The notes beneath the pieces are model-generated. The model was given only the letters and a program-made list of their open reading frames with translations. It was not told where the DNA came from and did not search any database. Shown in pieces: positions 23,571 to 34,273 of a stretch of DNA of 64,000 nucleotides; within the stretch, counting starts at the first letter, position 1, and each line of letters begins with the position of its first letter. Position numbers and translations under genes: made by a program. This DNA comes from Knufia peltigerae (Eukaryota; Ascomycota; Eurotiomycetes; Chaetothyriales; Trichomeriaceae), in the NCBI GenBank assembly GCA_030247855.1, contig JAPDRN010000028.1, forward strand, positions 248,001 to 312,000. The letters run 5' to 3'.

Positions 23571-24015
23571 GGACGCTGAACCATGTTGGATATGTGGGTT
23601 CACCTTGTTATGTATGTGGCTGGGTATCACGTGTTCCTTCCATATTGAGACACGCAAGGCTGTTGTCTTATAGGCTGGTGATCAGTACGATTAAGAGTGA
23701 CCATGTACCAAAGTGATTTCACAGTGCCTAGTCGTGTCCATAACGCCCTCGTGTTCTTAAGCCGTAGATTAAGTGGCTTGGTCGTGTTGAGTCTGGAGCA
23801 TGCCGAGTAATTATCATGTGCAATACGCAGTGCGGGGAACAAAACAAGCAGAATCTTGACCTCGTCCATGATCTCAGAGAAAATCAACATTCGTTGCAGC
23901 AGCCTAGAAAGAACTCTTTACACCGAGCAGATCCTCATTCTTCCCAGTCTTGTTCAGGTTCCTTTCTTTTACTCTCCTCTCCCTCATGTCTTGAGCTCGA
24001 CCTCTACTATCAGCC
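23571..24015. other. Intergenic region
   Basis: About 445 bp lies between the transporter stop and the pff1 start, on the same strand. It includes a CT-rich stretch (23940-23990) just ahead of the pff1 ATG. Nothing else was recognised. Confidence 0.4.
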
Positions 24016-26973
24016 ATGGCGAGGCTATCCAACCCCGTCGCCTTCACTCGCTGGCCTGTAACTATCCTAACCACAGCGGTCTATCTCGCGATTACTATCA
24101 CATTGATCATTGTTCACACAGGCGTGCCAACTCCTCCATCTTCTGCCACACCCCTACATGGCATCAACTTGACCGAGGCATGGGACGATCTGCAGCTCCT
24201 CACCTCCTCCCGTCATCCTTACAATACCCACGCCAATGACAAAGTCCACGACTGGCTTCTCGCCCGAATCACGTCTATCTTGGAGGAGAATGTGGAAAGC
24301 CCCTCAGGCACTTCGGCCAGGCCACCGTCTGTCTATGTATTCGAAGATAACACGTCGAACTTGACATACTCATCGGGCGGAATTTCAGGAGTTGGTGGTA
24401 CCAGTGTCTACTTTGAGGGCACAAACGTTATCGTCTACATACCAGGCATAGAAGATGATTTATCACAATGGTGGCTAGAGCCGAATGGGAAACCTTCTTC
24501 TCGAAATGCTGTCTTGGTGAATGCTCACTACGATAGTGTCTCTACTGGTTTTGGTTCCACAGACGATGGTGTTGGTGTCATATGTGTGCTCCAGCTGTTG
24601 AAGTACTTCAGCACACCTGACAACAAGCCTAAGAATGGCGTTCTCCTTCTACTCAACAATGGCGAAGAAGACTTTTTGAACGGCGCCAATGTGTTTGGAC
24701 AACATCCCATGTCCAAAGTGGTCAGCAATTTTCTCAATCTTGAAGGAGCGGGTGCCGGAGGGAGAGCTGCTCTTTTCCGAAGCACCGATGATGCTGTAAC
24801 GAAAGCTTATGCTCACTCAAAATACCCCTTCGGCTCATCTACCTCTGCCGATGGCTTTGAACGGGGCCTGATCCGTAGTCAGACGGACTATGTCGTGTTC
24901 AATGGGAAGCTGGGTCTGAGAGGTCTAGATGTAGCTTTCATTGGACCGCGAGCACGATATCATACTGATCAAGATGACTCGCGACACACAGGTAGAGCAT
25001 CACTTTGGCATATGCTTTCCGCAGCGGTAGCAACCACTGAGTCTTTGACCTCTACTTCCCTGGAGACGAATCTGGAACCTGGCAACACACCGGGCCACCG
25101 GGCTCTCTGGTTCGATATGTTTGGCCGAGCATTCGCTGTCCTACGAGCCCATACATTCTTCGCTCTCTCTGTCACGCTGCTGGTGGCAGGACCCGTCATC
25201 CTCTTGATCACGCTGATATTACTCTATCGATTTGACAAGTTTTACCTCTTTTCTGGGTCAAGGGAATACCATATGCCAGATGGGGAGGATAAAGTTTCCT
25301 TGTATGGGTGGCGTGGGTTCTTCCGCTTCCCAATGATATTGCTTGTGGCGTGTGCAGCGCCAATCGCTCTGGCATATCTTTTGTTCAAGGAAAACCAGTA
25401 TATTGCGCACAGTAGCGAGTGGGCGGTTTGGAGCATGATGATTTCATCATTTGTCTTTGTGGCATGGTTCCTCTGCCGAACTGCAGATTTTGGGAGACCG
25501 TCATCGCTAACTCGGGTGTACGGACTGTCTTGGATGTGGCTTGCATGGTGGGTATTCTTGGTTGTTGCCACTGTTTTCGAAGAACATCTGCACTTGGTCG
25601 GAGTTTACTTTGTTCTCATTTACACCGCTACTCTCTTTTTGGCCACATGGCTAGCCTACCTAGAGCTCTTCTCTTTGCCAAAGAAGTCGACATATTGCCG
25701 TGGTAAGGTTGGAGACGATTCTTCTACGGCGCCTTCGCGCAGTAGCTCAGGAGCGAGGCACGGGACTTCCGCTCCAGGACAAGAGGAAACCGGCGAAGAT
25801 GGTGGAAACGACGAAGGTGAGCCAACAGAGAGGTCCAGCTTGTTGAGAAGTCGGGGACGATCGACCTTCAAGGGGTACCGTCCAGAAGGCACTGAACCCA
25901 GCCCAAGTGCGAAATCTAAAGACGACAAGAGCTCGCAGCCCGAAGAACAAGAATGGAGCAAGTCTCAGTGGACGTCACTTTGGCTGCTACAAATGCTTGT
26001 GGTTGTGCCCATCAATCTGATCATCGTTGGCCAACTTGGATTGCTGACTGCCGAGGGACTACATCAGACTGGCCAAGATGGGAGCTCGATGTTCTTGGTT
26101 TACATTATGATGGCTGTCGCGACGATTTTGATGTTTTCTCCTGTCGTCCCAATCCTGCACCGATTCACCTGGCATATTCCTATATTCCTCCTTCTCGTTC
26201 TAATAGGCACGCTGTCATACAACCTCGTCGCTTTTCCATTCTCAGCGGACAACAGGCTGAAACTCTTCTTCGTTCAGCAAGTCGACCTTGATACAGGGGA
26301 CAACTTGGCGTCGCTTGCTGGAGCCACCCCTTTTGTGCGCTATGCCGTAGCAGAACTGCCTAGTGCGCCCGATCGATCTCTCGATTGCATCTCTTATGGA
26401 CCGGACAACAATCTCGAGAGATGTTCGTGGCCCGGCATCCCACCGAACGTGGCGAATCCTACAAGTTCGGTTCCTCCCGAGAAACGGTACAAGAGCTGGC
26501 TGAGTTTCAACGCCACCCGGATTAACAACAGTGACAGCAACAACGAGGCACGTTTCGTCATCTACGGAAAAAACACACGAGCGTGCAAAATCGTGTTTGA
26601 CTCACCGATCAGTGCATTCCATGTCGAAGGTCAAGCACCTCGCGACAAGCGATTCACCCCCGTACCCGAAAGTGGAAGTACAGAGGTCCGACTGTGGTCC
26701 AGGACCTGGGATCGTGCTTGGACCGTTAACGTGTCGTGGGCAGATTCTGCTTCGGGCAAAGAGGGGGATGACGACGACGACGACCAGGACGGGCACAAGC
26801 TTGCACGCAATGAGACCAACATGACGGGCAGGGTTGTGTGCCTGTGGAGCGATGTGAATCAGGTGGGGTTGATTCCTGCATTCGACGAAGCCGTGCACTA
26901 TACACCGGACTGGGTGGCCATCACGAAAGCCAGCGACGGCTTAGTCGAGGGCTACAAGAACTTCAAGGTGTGA
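24016..26973 (+). CDS. pff1: Vacuolar membrane protease Pff1 (M28 metallopeptidase)
   Basis: Single exon, 985 residues. A first membrane helix (about 14-34, VTILTTAVYLAITITLIIV) is followed by a lumenal M28 peptidase domain with the zinc-binding pattern: H171 and D in VNAHYDS, D in GSTDDGVG (about 183), the Glu pair in NNGEEDFL (217-218), E243 in NLEGAGAGG, and His in RYHTDQDD (about 315). Eight or so membrane helices follow from about 375, with an acidic Ser-rich loop (about 570-640) between them, and a C-terminal lumenal domain. This layout is that of Pff1 of yeast and filamentous fungi. Its substrates are not well defined. Confidence 0.95.
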   Translation: MARLSNPVAFTRWPVTILTTAVYLAITITLIIVHTGVPTPPSSATPLHGINLTEAWDDLQLLTSSRHPYNTHANDKVHDWLLARITSILEENVESPSGTSARPPSVYVFEDNTSNLTYSSGGISGVGGTSVYFEGTNVIVYIPGIEDDLSQWWLEPNGKPSSRNAVLVNAHYDSVSTGFGSTDDGVGVICVLQLLKYFSTPDNKPKNGVLLLLNNGEEDFLNGANVFGQHPMSKVVSNFLNLEGAGAGGRAALFRSTDDAVTKAYAHSKYPFGSSTSADGFERGLIRSQTDYVVFNGKLGLRGLDVAFIGPRARYHTDQDDSRHTGRASLWHMLSAAVATTESLTSTSLETNLEPGNTPGHRALWFDMFGRAFAVLRAHTFFALSVTLLVAGPVILLITLILLYRFDKFYLFSGSREYHMPDGEDKVSLYGWRGFFRFPMILLVACAAPIALAYLLFKENQYIAHSSEWAVWSMMISSFVFVAWFLCRTADFGRPSSLTRVYGLSWMWLAWWVFLVVATVFEEHLHLVGVYFVLIYTATLFLATWLAYLELFSLPKKSTYCRGKVGDDSSTAPSRSSSGARHGTSAPGQEETGEDGGNDEGEPTERSSLLRSRGRSTFKGYRPEGTEPSPSAKSKDDKSSQPEEQEWSKSQWTSLWLLQMLVVVPINLIIVGQLGLLTAEGLHQTGQDGSSMFLVYIMMAVATILMFSPVVPILHRFTWHIPIFLLLVLIGTLSYNLVAFPFSADNRLKLFFVQQVDLDTGDNLASLAGATPFVRYAVAELPSAPDRSLDCISYGPDNNLERCSWPGIPPNVANPTSSVPPEKRYKSWLSFNATRINNSDSNNEARFVIYGKNTRACKIVFDSPISAFHVEGQAPRDKRFTPVPESGSTEVRLWSRTWDRAWTVNVSWADSASGKEGDDDDDDQDGHKLARNETNMTGRVVCLWSDVNQVGLIPAFDEAVHYTPDWVAITKASDGLVEGYKNFKV

Positions 26974-27797
26974 GTAGTGGCTTCGTTTGAGTCTATGTGG
27001 GAGATGTAGAATTTGATTTTCCATCTGCACGAGCTTGCGACGGGTATTCCCACCGGGTGTTTGGTGAGGGTTGTATCATGTATTATGATTTTTGTCTCAC
27101 TCTTCTGGGGGTTTGATGCATACTAGTATAGCACATGGGCGCGCAAATTGAGATGTCTCGTTTTTGAACACACCTCTAACCAGGGTTTGAACATAAGAGA
27201 GATCTATTATCGCCGCAGGGCATTAGCACTGGACTCGGGGCCGACTTGGCTTACTCCGTAAGCTCTCCAAACGTCCCCTGCTTGGATTTGTGACCACGAA
27301 ACGACCTCGTCTCGGATTTGGGTTGCTTATCCCGTCTTGCGAAACGCTCCTCTTATCAGTCTCACACCCAGCCGACCTTTGAATGGGTAGCGGAACTCCA
27401 GATTCCCGTGGCCAATGCATCACTGGGATGGGTGGGGATTGGCCTGCCGCTGTAGACTGCGAGGGTACTATCAACGCAGGCTTAGAGAGCAATCGTCTTG
27501 GAAGTGGTCGAAGCCTATCGATTTGTAGTCAGGGGCTGCCTCAGGGATACTCTCCGTCAGAAAGGATGTATTCCGTTGCTCTGTGATGGAATGAGCATTG
27601 ACTTGTATGGGCTTTCGGCGTGGTGAGCTACTAGGCAGCATAGCTCCGAGCTACTCGTGAAGGCGTCGGCAGGGTCTGCACCTCGCGGTACCATGCCCTG
27701 TTAGCACCTTATTCAGTGAAGCTTTCGACTATCAGCTGTTGATGCTGATCAGCCGACGCTGAGCAATGGTCGCGCCCAAGTCTTCGTCTCTCCCCTT
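26974..27797. other. Intergenic region between converging genes
   Basis: About 0.8 kb lies between the pff1 stop and the rad10 stop. A TTACTCCGTAAG word lies at 27251-27262. Short ORFs (27223-27492 minus, 27383-27586 plus) have no recognisable product. Probably 3' UTRs and spacer. Confidence 0.4.
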
Positions 27798-28940
27798 TCA
27801 GTCATTTTGGCGTAGTTTAGCCAGAGCAGCCATGACGCCTTCGCTCAGTTCAGGTTCTTTTCTCGCCACGGCCTGTGCTACTTTTGGCTTTTCCGCATCG
27901 GCCAGGTTCGATTCGGCTTCGACCATTGCTACGAGAGCAGCCTCGTCCTCGTCCAGGCCGTCGTCCATCGGGATTTCCTCGAGCCTGGGGCGTTTCTGCC
28001 CTCGAGAACCTTCGGCCGGGTCGGCGACCGAAGGTATTGATGTGCCCTGCCTGCTCAGAGATGGGACAGTGCTGATCGGAATGGGTGTAAGTGTAGGTCC
28101 AGCATCGGGAGTGAGTGGAGCGCTGTCTCCATCAGAATACATTGTGCTCTCTTGCCTCAGCAAAGCTGCATTTGACTTGGCAGCTCTCTTGACTCGGAAC
28201 GGCTCTCGGACGGTTGTGGTCCAGGCCTTGACCTTCTTCTCTCCCCAGCCCGGCACCAAGGCCAACTCTTCTGGTTGTGCATTCACGGCCGCCCGCAAGG
28301 ACCCGAAATTCGAGATCAAACTCGCAGCATCCGTCTTGTTGATGGTGCGAGGAGTGGTGACGAACTCGGTCAGACTTTCTTGGTAGGTCTCTGCCTGATG
28401 GGCTCGAATCGAGGCGGGCGAGGCGTGCTCGTAGGACTTGAAGAGCTCGAGATACCGACCGGCTTCTTGCGAGGACCAGCAGAGGATCAGGGTGAGGTTG
28501 TTGATCATGGACGTTTTGGACAACTCTTTCAACGCCTCTTCATGATTCGTGATATCTACCATGGTCAGCAGGATGCGCAGGTTGTACAGTTTGCCTAGCT
28601 GTCGGATCCGACTGTAGATGTACTCGGGGTGCAGCCGGTGGTATTTGAGGGACAGGAACAGTGCACAGGTGGTGGCACCGAGCACATAGTCACAGGGAAT
28701 GTCCGAATACTCCCACGGTAGTGATTTGACATGATTCAAGATGGGGTTTCCCTTCTGTCGAGTCGAGACTAGAATGGCCGAGGGGCCTTGCCTGCCAGGC
28801 ATTGCCTGCGGCTTTGGCTGGACAACCTTGGAGGCATTGTTGACAGCAGGGTTCGCCGTCCGCTGAGGTGCAGCGGATGATGATCGTTGTACGGCAGCCT
28901 CTGCAGCAAGAAACTCAGCATCATCGAACTCTTCGGCCAT
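27798..28940 (-). CDS. rad10: Rad10/ERCC1 (Swi10), DNA repair endonuclease subunit
   Basis: Single exon, 380 residues. The central ERCC1 domain begins about residue 55 (ILVSTRQKGNPILNHVKSLP, then WEYSDIPCDYVLG) and runs to about 175 (NNLTLILCWSSQEAGRYLEL). A tandem helix-hairpin-helix region follows (TDAASLISNFGSLRAAV, LALVPGWGEKKVKAW), ending in the usual VREPF. The last 120 residues are a low-complexity fungal extension. Rad10 forms the structure-specific 5' flap/bubble nuclease with Rad1/XPF in nucleotide excision repair and single-strand annealing; it supplies DNA binding and is not itself catalytic. The length is slightly above the animal proteins because of the tail. Confidence 0.96.
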   Translation of the reverse strand: MAEEFDDAEFLAAEAAVQRSSSAAPQRTANPAVNNASKVVQPKPQAMPGRQGPSAILVSTRQKGNPILNHVKSLPWEYSDIPCDYVLGATTCALFLSLKYHRLHPEYIYSRIRQLGKLYNLRILLTMVDITNHEEALKELSKTSMINNLTLILCWSSQEAGRYLELFKSYEHASPASIRAHQAETYQESLTEFVTTPRTINKTDAASLISNFGSLRAAVNAQPEELALVPGWGEKKVKAWTTTVREPFRVKRAAKSNAALLRQESTMYSDGDSAPLTPDAGPTLTPIPISTVPSLSRQGTSIPSVADPAEGSRGQKRPRLEEIPMDDGLDEDEAALVAMVEAESNLADAEKPKVAQAVARKEPELSEGVMAALAKLRQND

Positions 28941-29215
28941 CGTTATTTAGGCTCCCTGTAGCATCTTGTTGTGTTAACTGGAGACGCGGAGGCACAGACG
29001 CGGGTGTGCGCATGAATGAATGAATTAATTGATTGATTTGAATCATGGCCAAGACGCGTCTGCGCCCATGAGATCATCATCATTACTGATATATCGGTAA
29101 TACAGAGGACACCAACCCTGAAACCCCTAAACAATGGCGATAGGTAATACGCCCACCTATAATGAAAAGATATATCTACACAATATTGAACTTGTCGAAA
29201 CCTCACATCCCGTAC

Positions 29216-31198
29216 CTATTCCTCATCGCTCGAGCCATTGTCATGGTCATTGTGAGGTCTGTTGGCCTCAACGGAGCGCCTCCACCAATTCTCAGATTCG
29301 GAGACCTTCAATTGCGGATGGATCAAAAGTCTTTTTGACTTGACCTTCTTGTCCTCCCATGTACCATTGTTCTGGAGGACGGACACCAAGCTTTCATGGG
29401 CCGCCATAGTAGCCCTATGGTGCATTCCGAGTGTTTCTGCCCGGGCTTCGGTCACCAACCAGTATAGTCTCTCGGTCTCGTCAAGGCGGTTGAGTTTCCG
29501 AAGAATGAGGGCTTTTCGAATGAGCAGCTCCAATCGAAGTGGATGGTATTCCCCCAAAGGTGCCACTGCCGCTGCAAGACTTTGGTCAATCGTCTCCAAG
29601 GCCAGCAAAAACTTCTTCTGACGACCTTGAGCTCTGCTTAGCGTGGCGAGAACGTTGATGGTCTGCAAGTGAGCCAACCCAAGGATCTTGGTCGAAATGA
29701 GGGATAACCTCTGAAGATGTTCTTCTGCTTCGGCAAAGAGCTTGTCGGCAAGGATCAGCTGGAAACTCAGACAATATAGGGCCACAATTGTGTGTGGATG
29801 TTCTGCTCCTAAGCGGTGTTGGAAAGTCTGCCATACATGCCGCAGAGTCTCAGTGTTGACGGTACATGCTCTCATCTTCTCAATGCCGCCAGTAGCAGCT
29901 ATCATCCATGCTAGCAAGGTACTTATTGGATCTTGGTTCCCCAGGGCATCTTTCGCGGTTTCCCAACACGCACTCATGACCATCCCCGCGATGCTTCCCT
30001 CGGCGTGCACGATCATCCAAGTCAGCATTGTGCTAGCACAAGTGAGGACAAACGGACTTTTCACCAGACACATTTGCCGAAACAACATTACTGTTTGCCT
30101 GAGGCCTTGACGTCCCATCTCCCTTCTGCCGGCTGCATGAAACATACACGCCAGCATACAGGCTGAATCGTAAGTTGTTGGACGGTCTGCTTGCTCACTT
30201 ATGGTCGCTGGTCCGTCATACTTGACCGCCGAGGGTTGGGTAGACACAATCGCTGCACTCCCACCTGCCAGTTGCTGTTCGCTCTCTCCAATATTACATC
30301 CATGCCTAAATTCAACTTGATTTTCGGGCGGACCGCTCAGTCTCAATCGACTATGGTCGTTGGCTGGAGGCCTCGAGAAAGATTCTTCTGTTCGACTTGC
30401 CGGCCTGGGACCGCTCATGTCCAAGTCTGGAACCTCGCGCCACTGTTGATCCGGCGCAGTCATCTCGTACGACTCAGTAAAGGCTGGGTTCAAAGGATCC
30501 TCGTTTTGCGTCAGACTAGGCGAGCGATATGTTTTGGGACCTACGTGTTTGTCAGCAGGGGTCCTTCATACGTCGCAGGCCCTAGACTGGTACTTGGTGC
30601 CGTTTCTGCTAGACTGCCGTCTGCATGACAGAGGTGCATGTATCCAGGTATCGGGATCTCTGAAGCCATGGCCTCCGCGACAAAGGCATCCTCGTCTTCG
30701 CGATGGGCTCTCAGATATCGTCTGAGTTCCTGTATCCTGCGGATTTTATTGTGTATGAGCATGAAGGTATCATTCATGCCGGCTTCCAGTCTTTCTTGGT
30801 AAGACTGCATGAAGACGAGCCAGTCTGCCCGCGTGGCGTTCTTTCCAATGTTCCATCTTTTCAGTCTGGCCTTGTACATTCGTTCGCTGAAGAGTCAGTG
30901 TGTCAGGTTAGGTAGGCGAGACGGATAACCCTTACGTCGCCGTAAAGCCACGGTTCTCCATTTCCTCCATCACCTCAGGGAGGGAGAGGTTTTGAACAAG
31001 GTACAACTCTTCGATGTCTTTTCTGACATCGTCCCAAGGACCTTCAGGTGCTACCACTGTGGTGGGCCGGATGGCATAATGATCATCTAAGATAGCTTTT
31101 TCTTGGTGCAGGGGGGCTTTTTCCATGGTTGACAGCATGTAATTGCTTCTGTTTTCACTCGAGGTTGTCAAATTTGGCAGTGGTATGGCTCTACTCAT
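29216..31198 (-). CDS. Clr5-domain protein with tetratricopeptide-like C-terminal half
   Basis: Exons 31198-30936, 30886-30572 and 30515-29216 give 625 residues. The second junction is inferred: a GTATGA donor with a 56-bp intron keeps frame, whereas using the stop-adjacent GTAGGT donor would need an implausible 28-bp intron. Residues about 52-105 are a Clr5 domain (GPWDDVRKDIEELYLVQNLS, LPEVMEEMENRGFTATERMY, KARLKRWNIGKN). The C-terminal half is helical with TPR-like spacing (EHPHTIVALYCLSFQLILAD, LGLAHLQTINVLATLSRAQG, HHRATMAAHESLV). Clr5 was named from a fission yeast silencing factor, but the many Pezizomycotina Clr5-TPR proteins are uncharacterised. No Zn finger seen. Confidence 0.85.
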
Positions 31199-32207
31199 TC
31201 AACGTCATCGATTATGATAATGCACAGGATATCATTCATTTTACCTTACCTTTGACATGCTTTCCAAGTACAAGTACAAGCAGGATTTGAAGCAAGTGAG
31301 TCCTAGAGCTATCACAACACCATCCGCAACTGCAAGACCAAAACTCGATCGAGGCCTAGCGGGCGGTACGCTATGTATGGGGTTCGATGCCACGGTCGGT
31401 ATTTCATTATGTCGAACGGTTGCAACTCCAAATTACCCAGCCCAAATGCCGCCACCGAATGAGAACTGCAAGTCAGCCTTCAGTAGTGGCTGCCCTTTGG
31501 GCACTTCTGCGTATTCTCGCTTGCAGAAGGCAGAGGAGGCTAACAAGGCTGACTTGCATGATTTAACAGACCTTTTGTCATGCGTGGCGCTTGTGGTGAA
31601 CCTTTTCGATCACGTGATGCTGGATGTACCATGAGTGTGATACAGCCTCGCAAGATGGACCGGTGAAAATGCATGGTATTTCCTGCCCCGAGGACTCTTC
31701 ACGAGATGAAGCGGTGAAAATACAGTGCATGGTACTTCCTGCCCCGAGAACTCAATGATTATTGCATTACAAGCATTTGCGAACAACAAATGTGCCAGTA
31801 TAAGTAGGGCCATATTCCCAGCCTTGCCACTCTACTGCTACCCGAAACAAAGCACTCCTGAAGTTCTGATTGCTGAAAGCCTGTATATTTTGGTATATCC
31901 GAGGCTTGCACTGGTTATTGTTTACTTTTCTTTGCGTGGTACCGACACGAATCGTCCAGTCCTGACAGGATCTTTCCACTCTTCGTTCAGACACCGCTGA
32001 CCCGTCGTCCAGGTGTCTCCGAACCATTTCATAGACCAAAAAAGGGACTTTTTTTTTATATTTGAGGACTGTATCTCAGGACTGTATCCAGAAATATCCA
32101 CATCCCAAGGACTATCTATTATCCCGGGATTCTCTTATATCCACTCATATCAGTTGCAAGGGAGCTTTTAGGCTCACTTTTGAGGTGTATTCTTTTCGAC
32201 AAAGCCC
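31199..32207. other. Gene-poor region with small tandem repeats
   Basis: This 1-kb region lies upstream of the Clr5 gene. ORFs at 31257-31634 (plus) and 31767-32039 (minus) lack recognisable products. It contains a diverged tandem duplication (31661-31753) and a doubled AGGACTGTATC at 32065-32075 and 32078-32088, next to a poly-T run. It reads as decayed non-coding or mobile-element-derived DNA; I cannot name an element. Confidence 0.45.
31661..31753. repeat. Imperfect tandem duplication, about 40-bp unit
   Basis: Copy 1 (31661-31697) and copy 2 (31712-31753) share CGGTGAAAAT, GCATGGTA, TTCCTGCCCCGAG and ACTC blocks. Copy 2 has a 5-bp insertion, and the remaining differences are a C/T and a G/A transition. 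Sequence ahead of each copy is also partly similar. Confidence 0.8.
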
Positions 32208-32869
32208 TTGGCTAGGACTAGGACCAAAGCCTTAGAGCCACGAATCCCAAGGCCTATTTTTCTGGATATTCCTTGGCTTCCTCATACTGGCCCTCTCAAA
32301 CAGAATACGTTCATAATAGATGAACTGCGTCCAAACTCCCTTTCAAACCAGGACCGCATGACAGTATCCCTGAATCTGTCCGCCATGGAAATAACACTGG
32401 CTTCATCAGCAATTGGAGTGACGAGCAAAATAAGGTACTACACATTCTCATTTCTCTCAGTATATCTGAGTATTGCCGTAGGATTCTGGATTGGTACGAC
32501 TCTTGGTATCCTATTGATTTCTTCCATTTGACGTTTCACCCGCTAGAAGAGGTCGATGTGCATGAGGCCAGTCATTTTTTTCTCTTTTATGAGGACATTC
32601 GCACCACAATGCAGCTTTCTCTCGGCAGGTCAATGAAATGCGATTTTGTGGGGGTTAACGAGGTACGTAACAAGCTTTGGATGACCCCTAAGTGCTTCGC
32701 AAGATACCGTGTCATTTTGAAAGCGCCCACCGATGAGCAAGCCCTCGGAGCCTACGGACTGGTGTTGATGACTCTCCACCTCGTCGCCGAGATCGGGCTT
32801 TGTCCATCCTCCTCGGACCTCAATGGTTTCAATCTGCTCGCATCATATACCGTGGGAATGGAAAACTGA
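32208..32869 (+). CDS. Possible two-exon hypothetical protein
   Basis: An ORF from 32208 ends at 32529-32531. A GTACGA...GCTAG intron of 53 bp near 32494-32546 (branch-like TTGAC inside) would join it in frame to a second ORF running to a TGA at 32867-32869. The first part contains one strongly hydrophobic helix (FSFLSVYLSIAVGFWI); the second is soluble (EEVDVHEASHFFLFYEDIRT). I recognise no domain. It could equally be the 5' part of the gene called at 33090-34054, or non-coding. The alternative GTACGT donor at about 32662 supports further splicing. Confidence 0.25.
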
Positions 32870-33089
32870 GAATCATCCTACATTGACATTGTCAGAATGA
32901 CGAAACTGTCACTATGAGATTCAAACTTTGGAGTGGTTAAGCGACGAGTAGGAGGCGTTCACCCGAGGCTTTCTATTTTCAGGGGCTCGGCCCCCGCGAT
33001 GGCGTGCACACTTCTTTTTTTCTCAGTATGTTCAACACCTAGGAATTATTACTAACTCAAACAAAAAGACCCTACACCACGGCAATCAG

Positions 33090-34054
33090 TCTACAAGTGT
33101 TGGCCAGGGAAGCAGTGCGCAGAAAAGTGATGAGAATCACGTCGACCAGAATCGAGAAGCAGAGCTCGAGACAAGTTTTCCCTATTCATGCCATGTTCGA
33201 GATCCTCATAGGTCCCGTGCATGCGATAGGCAATATCAAGATGAAGATTTCCAAAGAAGCGAGGCATGTGGTTTTCACGCGAAGCAGGTAATGTGGAACC
33301 TTTTATTATCATTGCCGCCAGATTCTAAACGCTGTATGGTTGACTAGTTTTCAGAACATTATCATCGATGACAAAAAGTCTGCCGGGAAAGATGCAGTTA
33401 TTTCCTTGCGTAGATGCAAAGAAGCCATAAATGACTTACATACAACCCGAGGACTTCGTCGAGAACAATGTATTTACATCGCAAAAGGTTGCACGCATAT
33501 GTTGAACCTATGGACAGTGTTAACTCTGGAAGAAGAAAGACCGAGGTTAATTTACCCCTTTCTACTTGCAAAGAGAACTCTAACTTAAGTATGATGACAG
33601 TGAGGACAACCGTGATATGACGAATGATAATTACACCTCAAGAAGCACATCATTACGGAAGAGGAAAGAGCCGGATGACGATGACACAGATGGAATGTAC
33701 GGCTTTAGTAGAGCCACTGACAACGTTTACAGCATGGGTGGACCGAGGCGTTTTCAAGTCAGAAAGACATATTCGTCCATGTCGGATCGTCCCAAGAAGT
33801 CAAAGGAATCAAGATATCAGATGGGTAGCACATCGACAGCAGCGTCGAAGCAGAGAGCGCCAGCACAGATGTCAAGGTCGACATTGACAATGTGGAAGGC
33901 CGTCATAGAGCGTACCTGCAAGGTTCACTGCCACCACAACAGCCACGAGAATGAAGATCATTGTTCAGACGAGATTGAGCCGAAACCCGACGGAGGAGAT
34001 CTTACGATTGTCGAAGCCGGTTTGACCAGGAAGCGGTTATTTCTTTGTGTCTAG
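33090..34054 (+). CDS. Hypothetical spliced gene, 5' end unresolved
   Basis: Three plus-strand frames join cleanly: up to 33287, 33348-33545 and 33601-34054. The introns are 60 and 55 bp; the second has a textbook CTAAC branch point and ends at ATGACAG. A further upstream intron is suggested by ACTAACTC at 33051 followed by acceptors near 33068 and 33089, so the true start lies to the left and was not found. The C-terminal exon is polar and likely disordered, with a nuclear-localisation-like SLRKRKEPDDDD. No family was recognised. Splicing evidence makes it more credible than a chance ORF. Confidence 0.4.
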
Positions 34055-34273
34055 GATGGTGGTTTGCTGCAATATTGGGAAGAGAGTGGAGAGGTGGGCA
34101 CCAATGGACAGAAGCTGGGCACTTATACGTCGTTCTACCTGTGTTTATTTCCCTAGAAGTTGGCAAAGAAATTGACGGGAAGGGTGTCTCCGCTGTTAAG
34201 CAGCAAGTTTTCGTTGATATAGCACTCTATCGACAAGGTCGTTTCAAGAAACTGTTTCAATGATTTTACTGTT

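Noticed and set aside
30516..30544. 28-bp intron in the Clr5 gene (GTAGGT donor)
   Set aside because: It is too short for a fungal intron; a GTATGA donor 27 bases upstream gives a 56-bp intron with a branch-like CTGAC and keeps frame.
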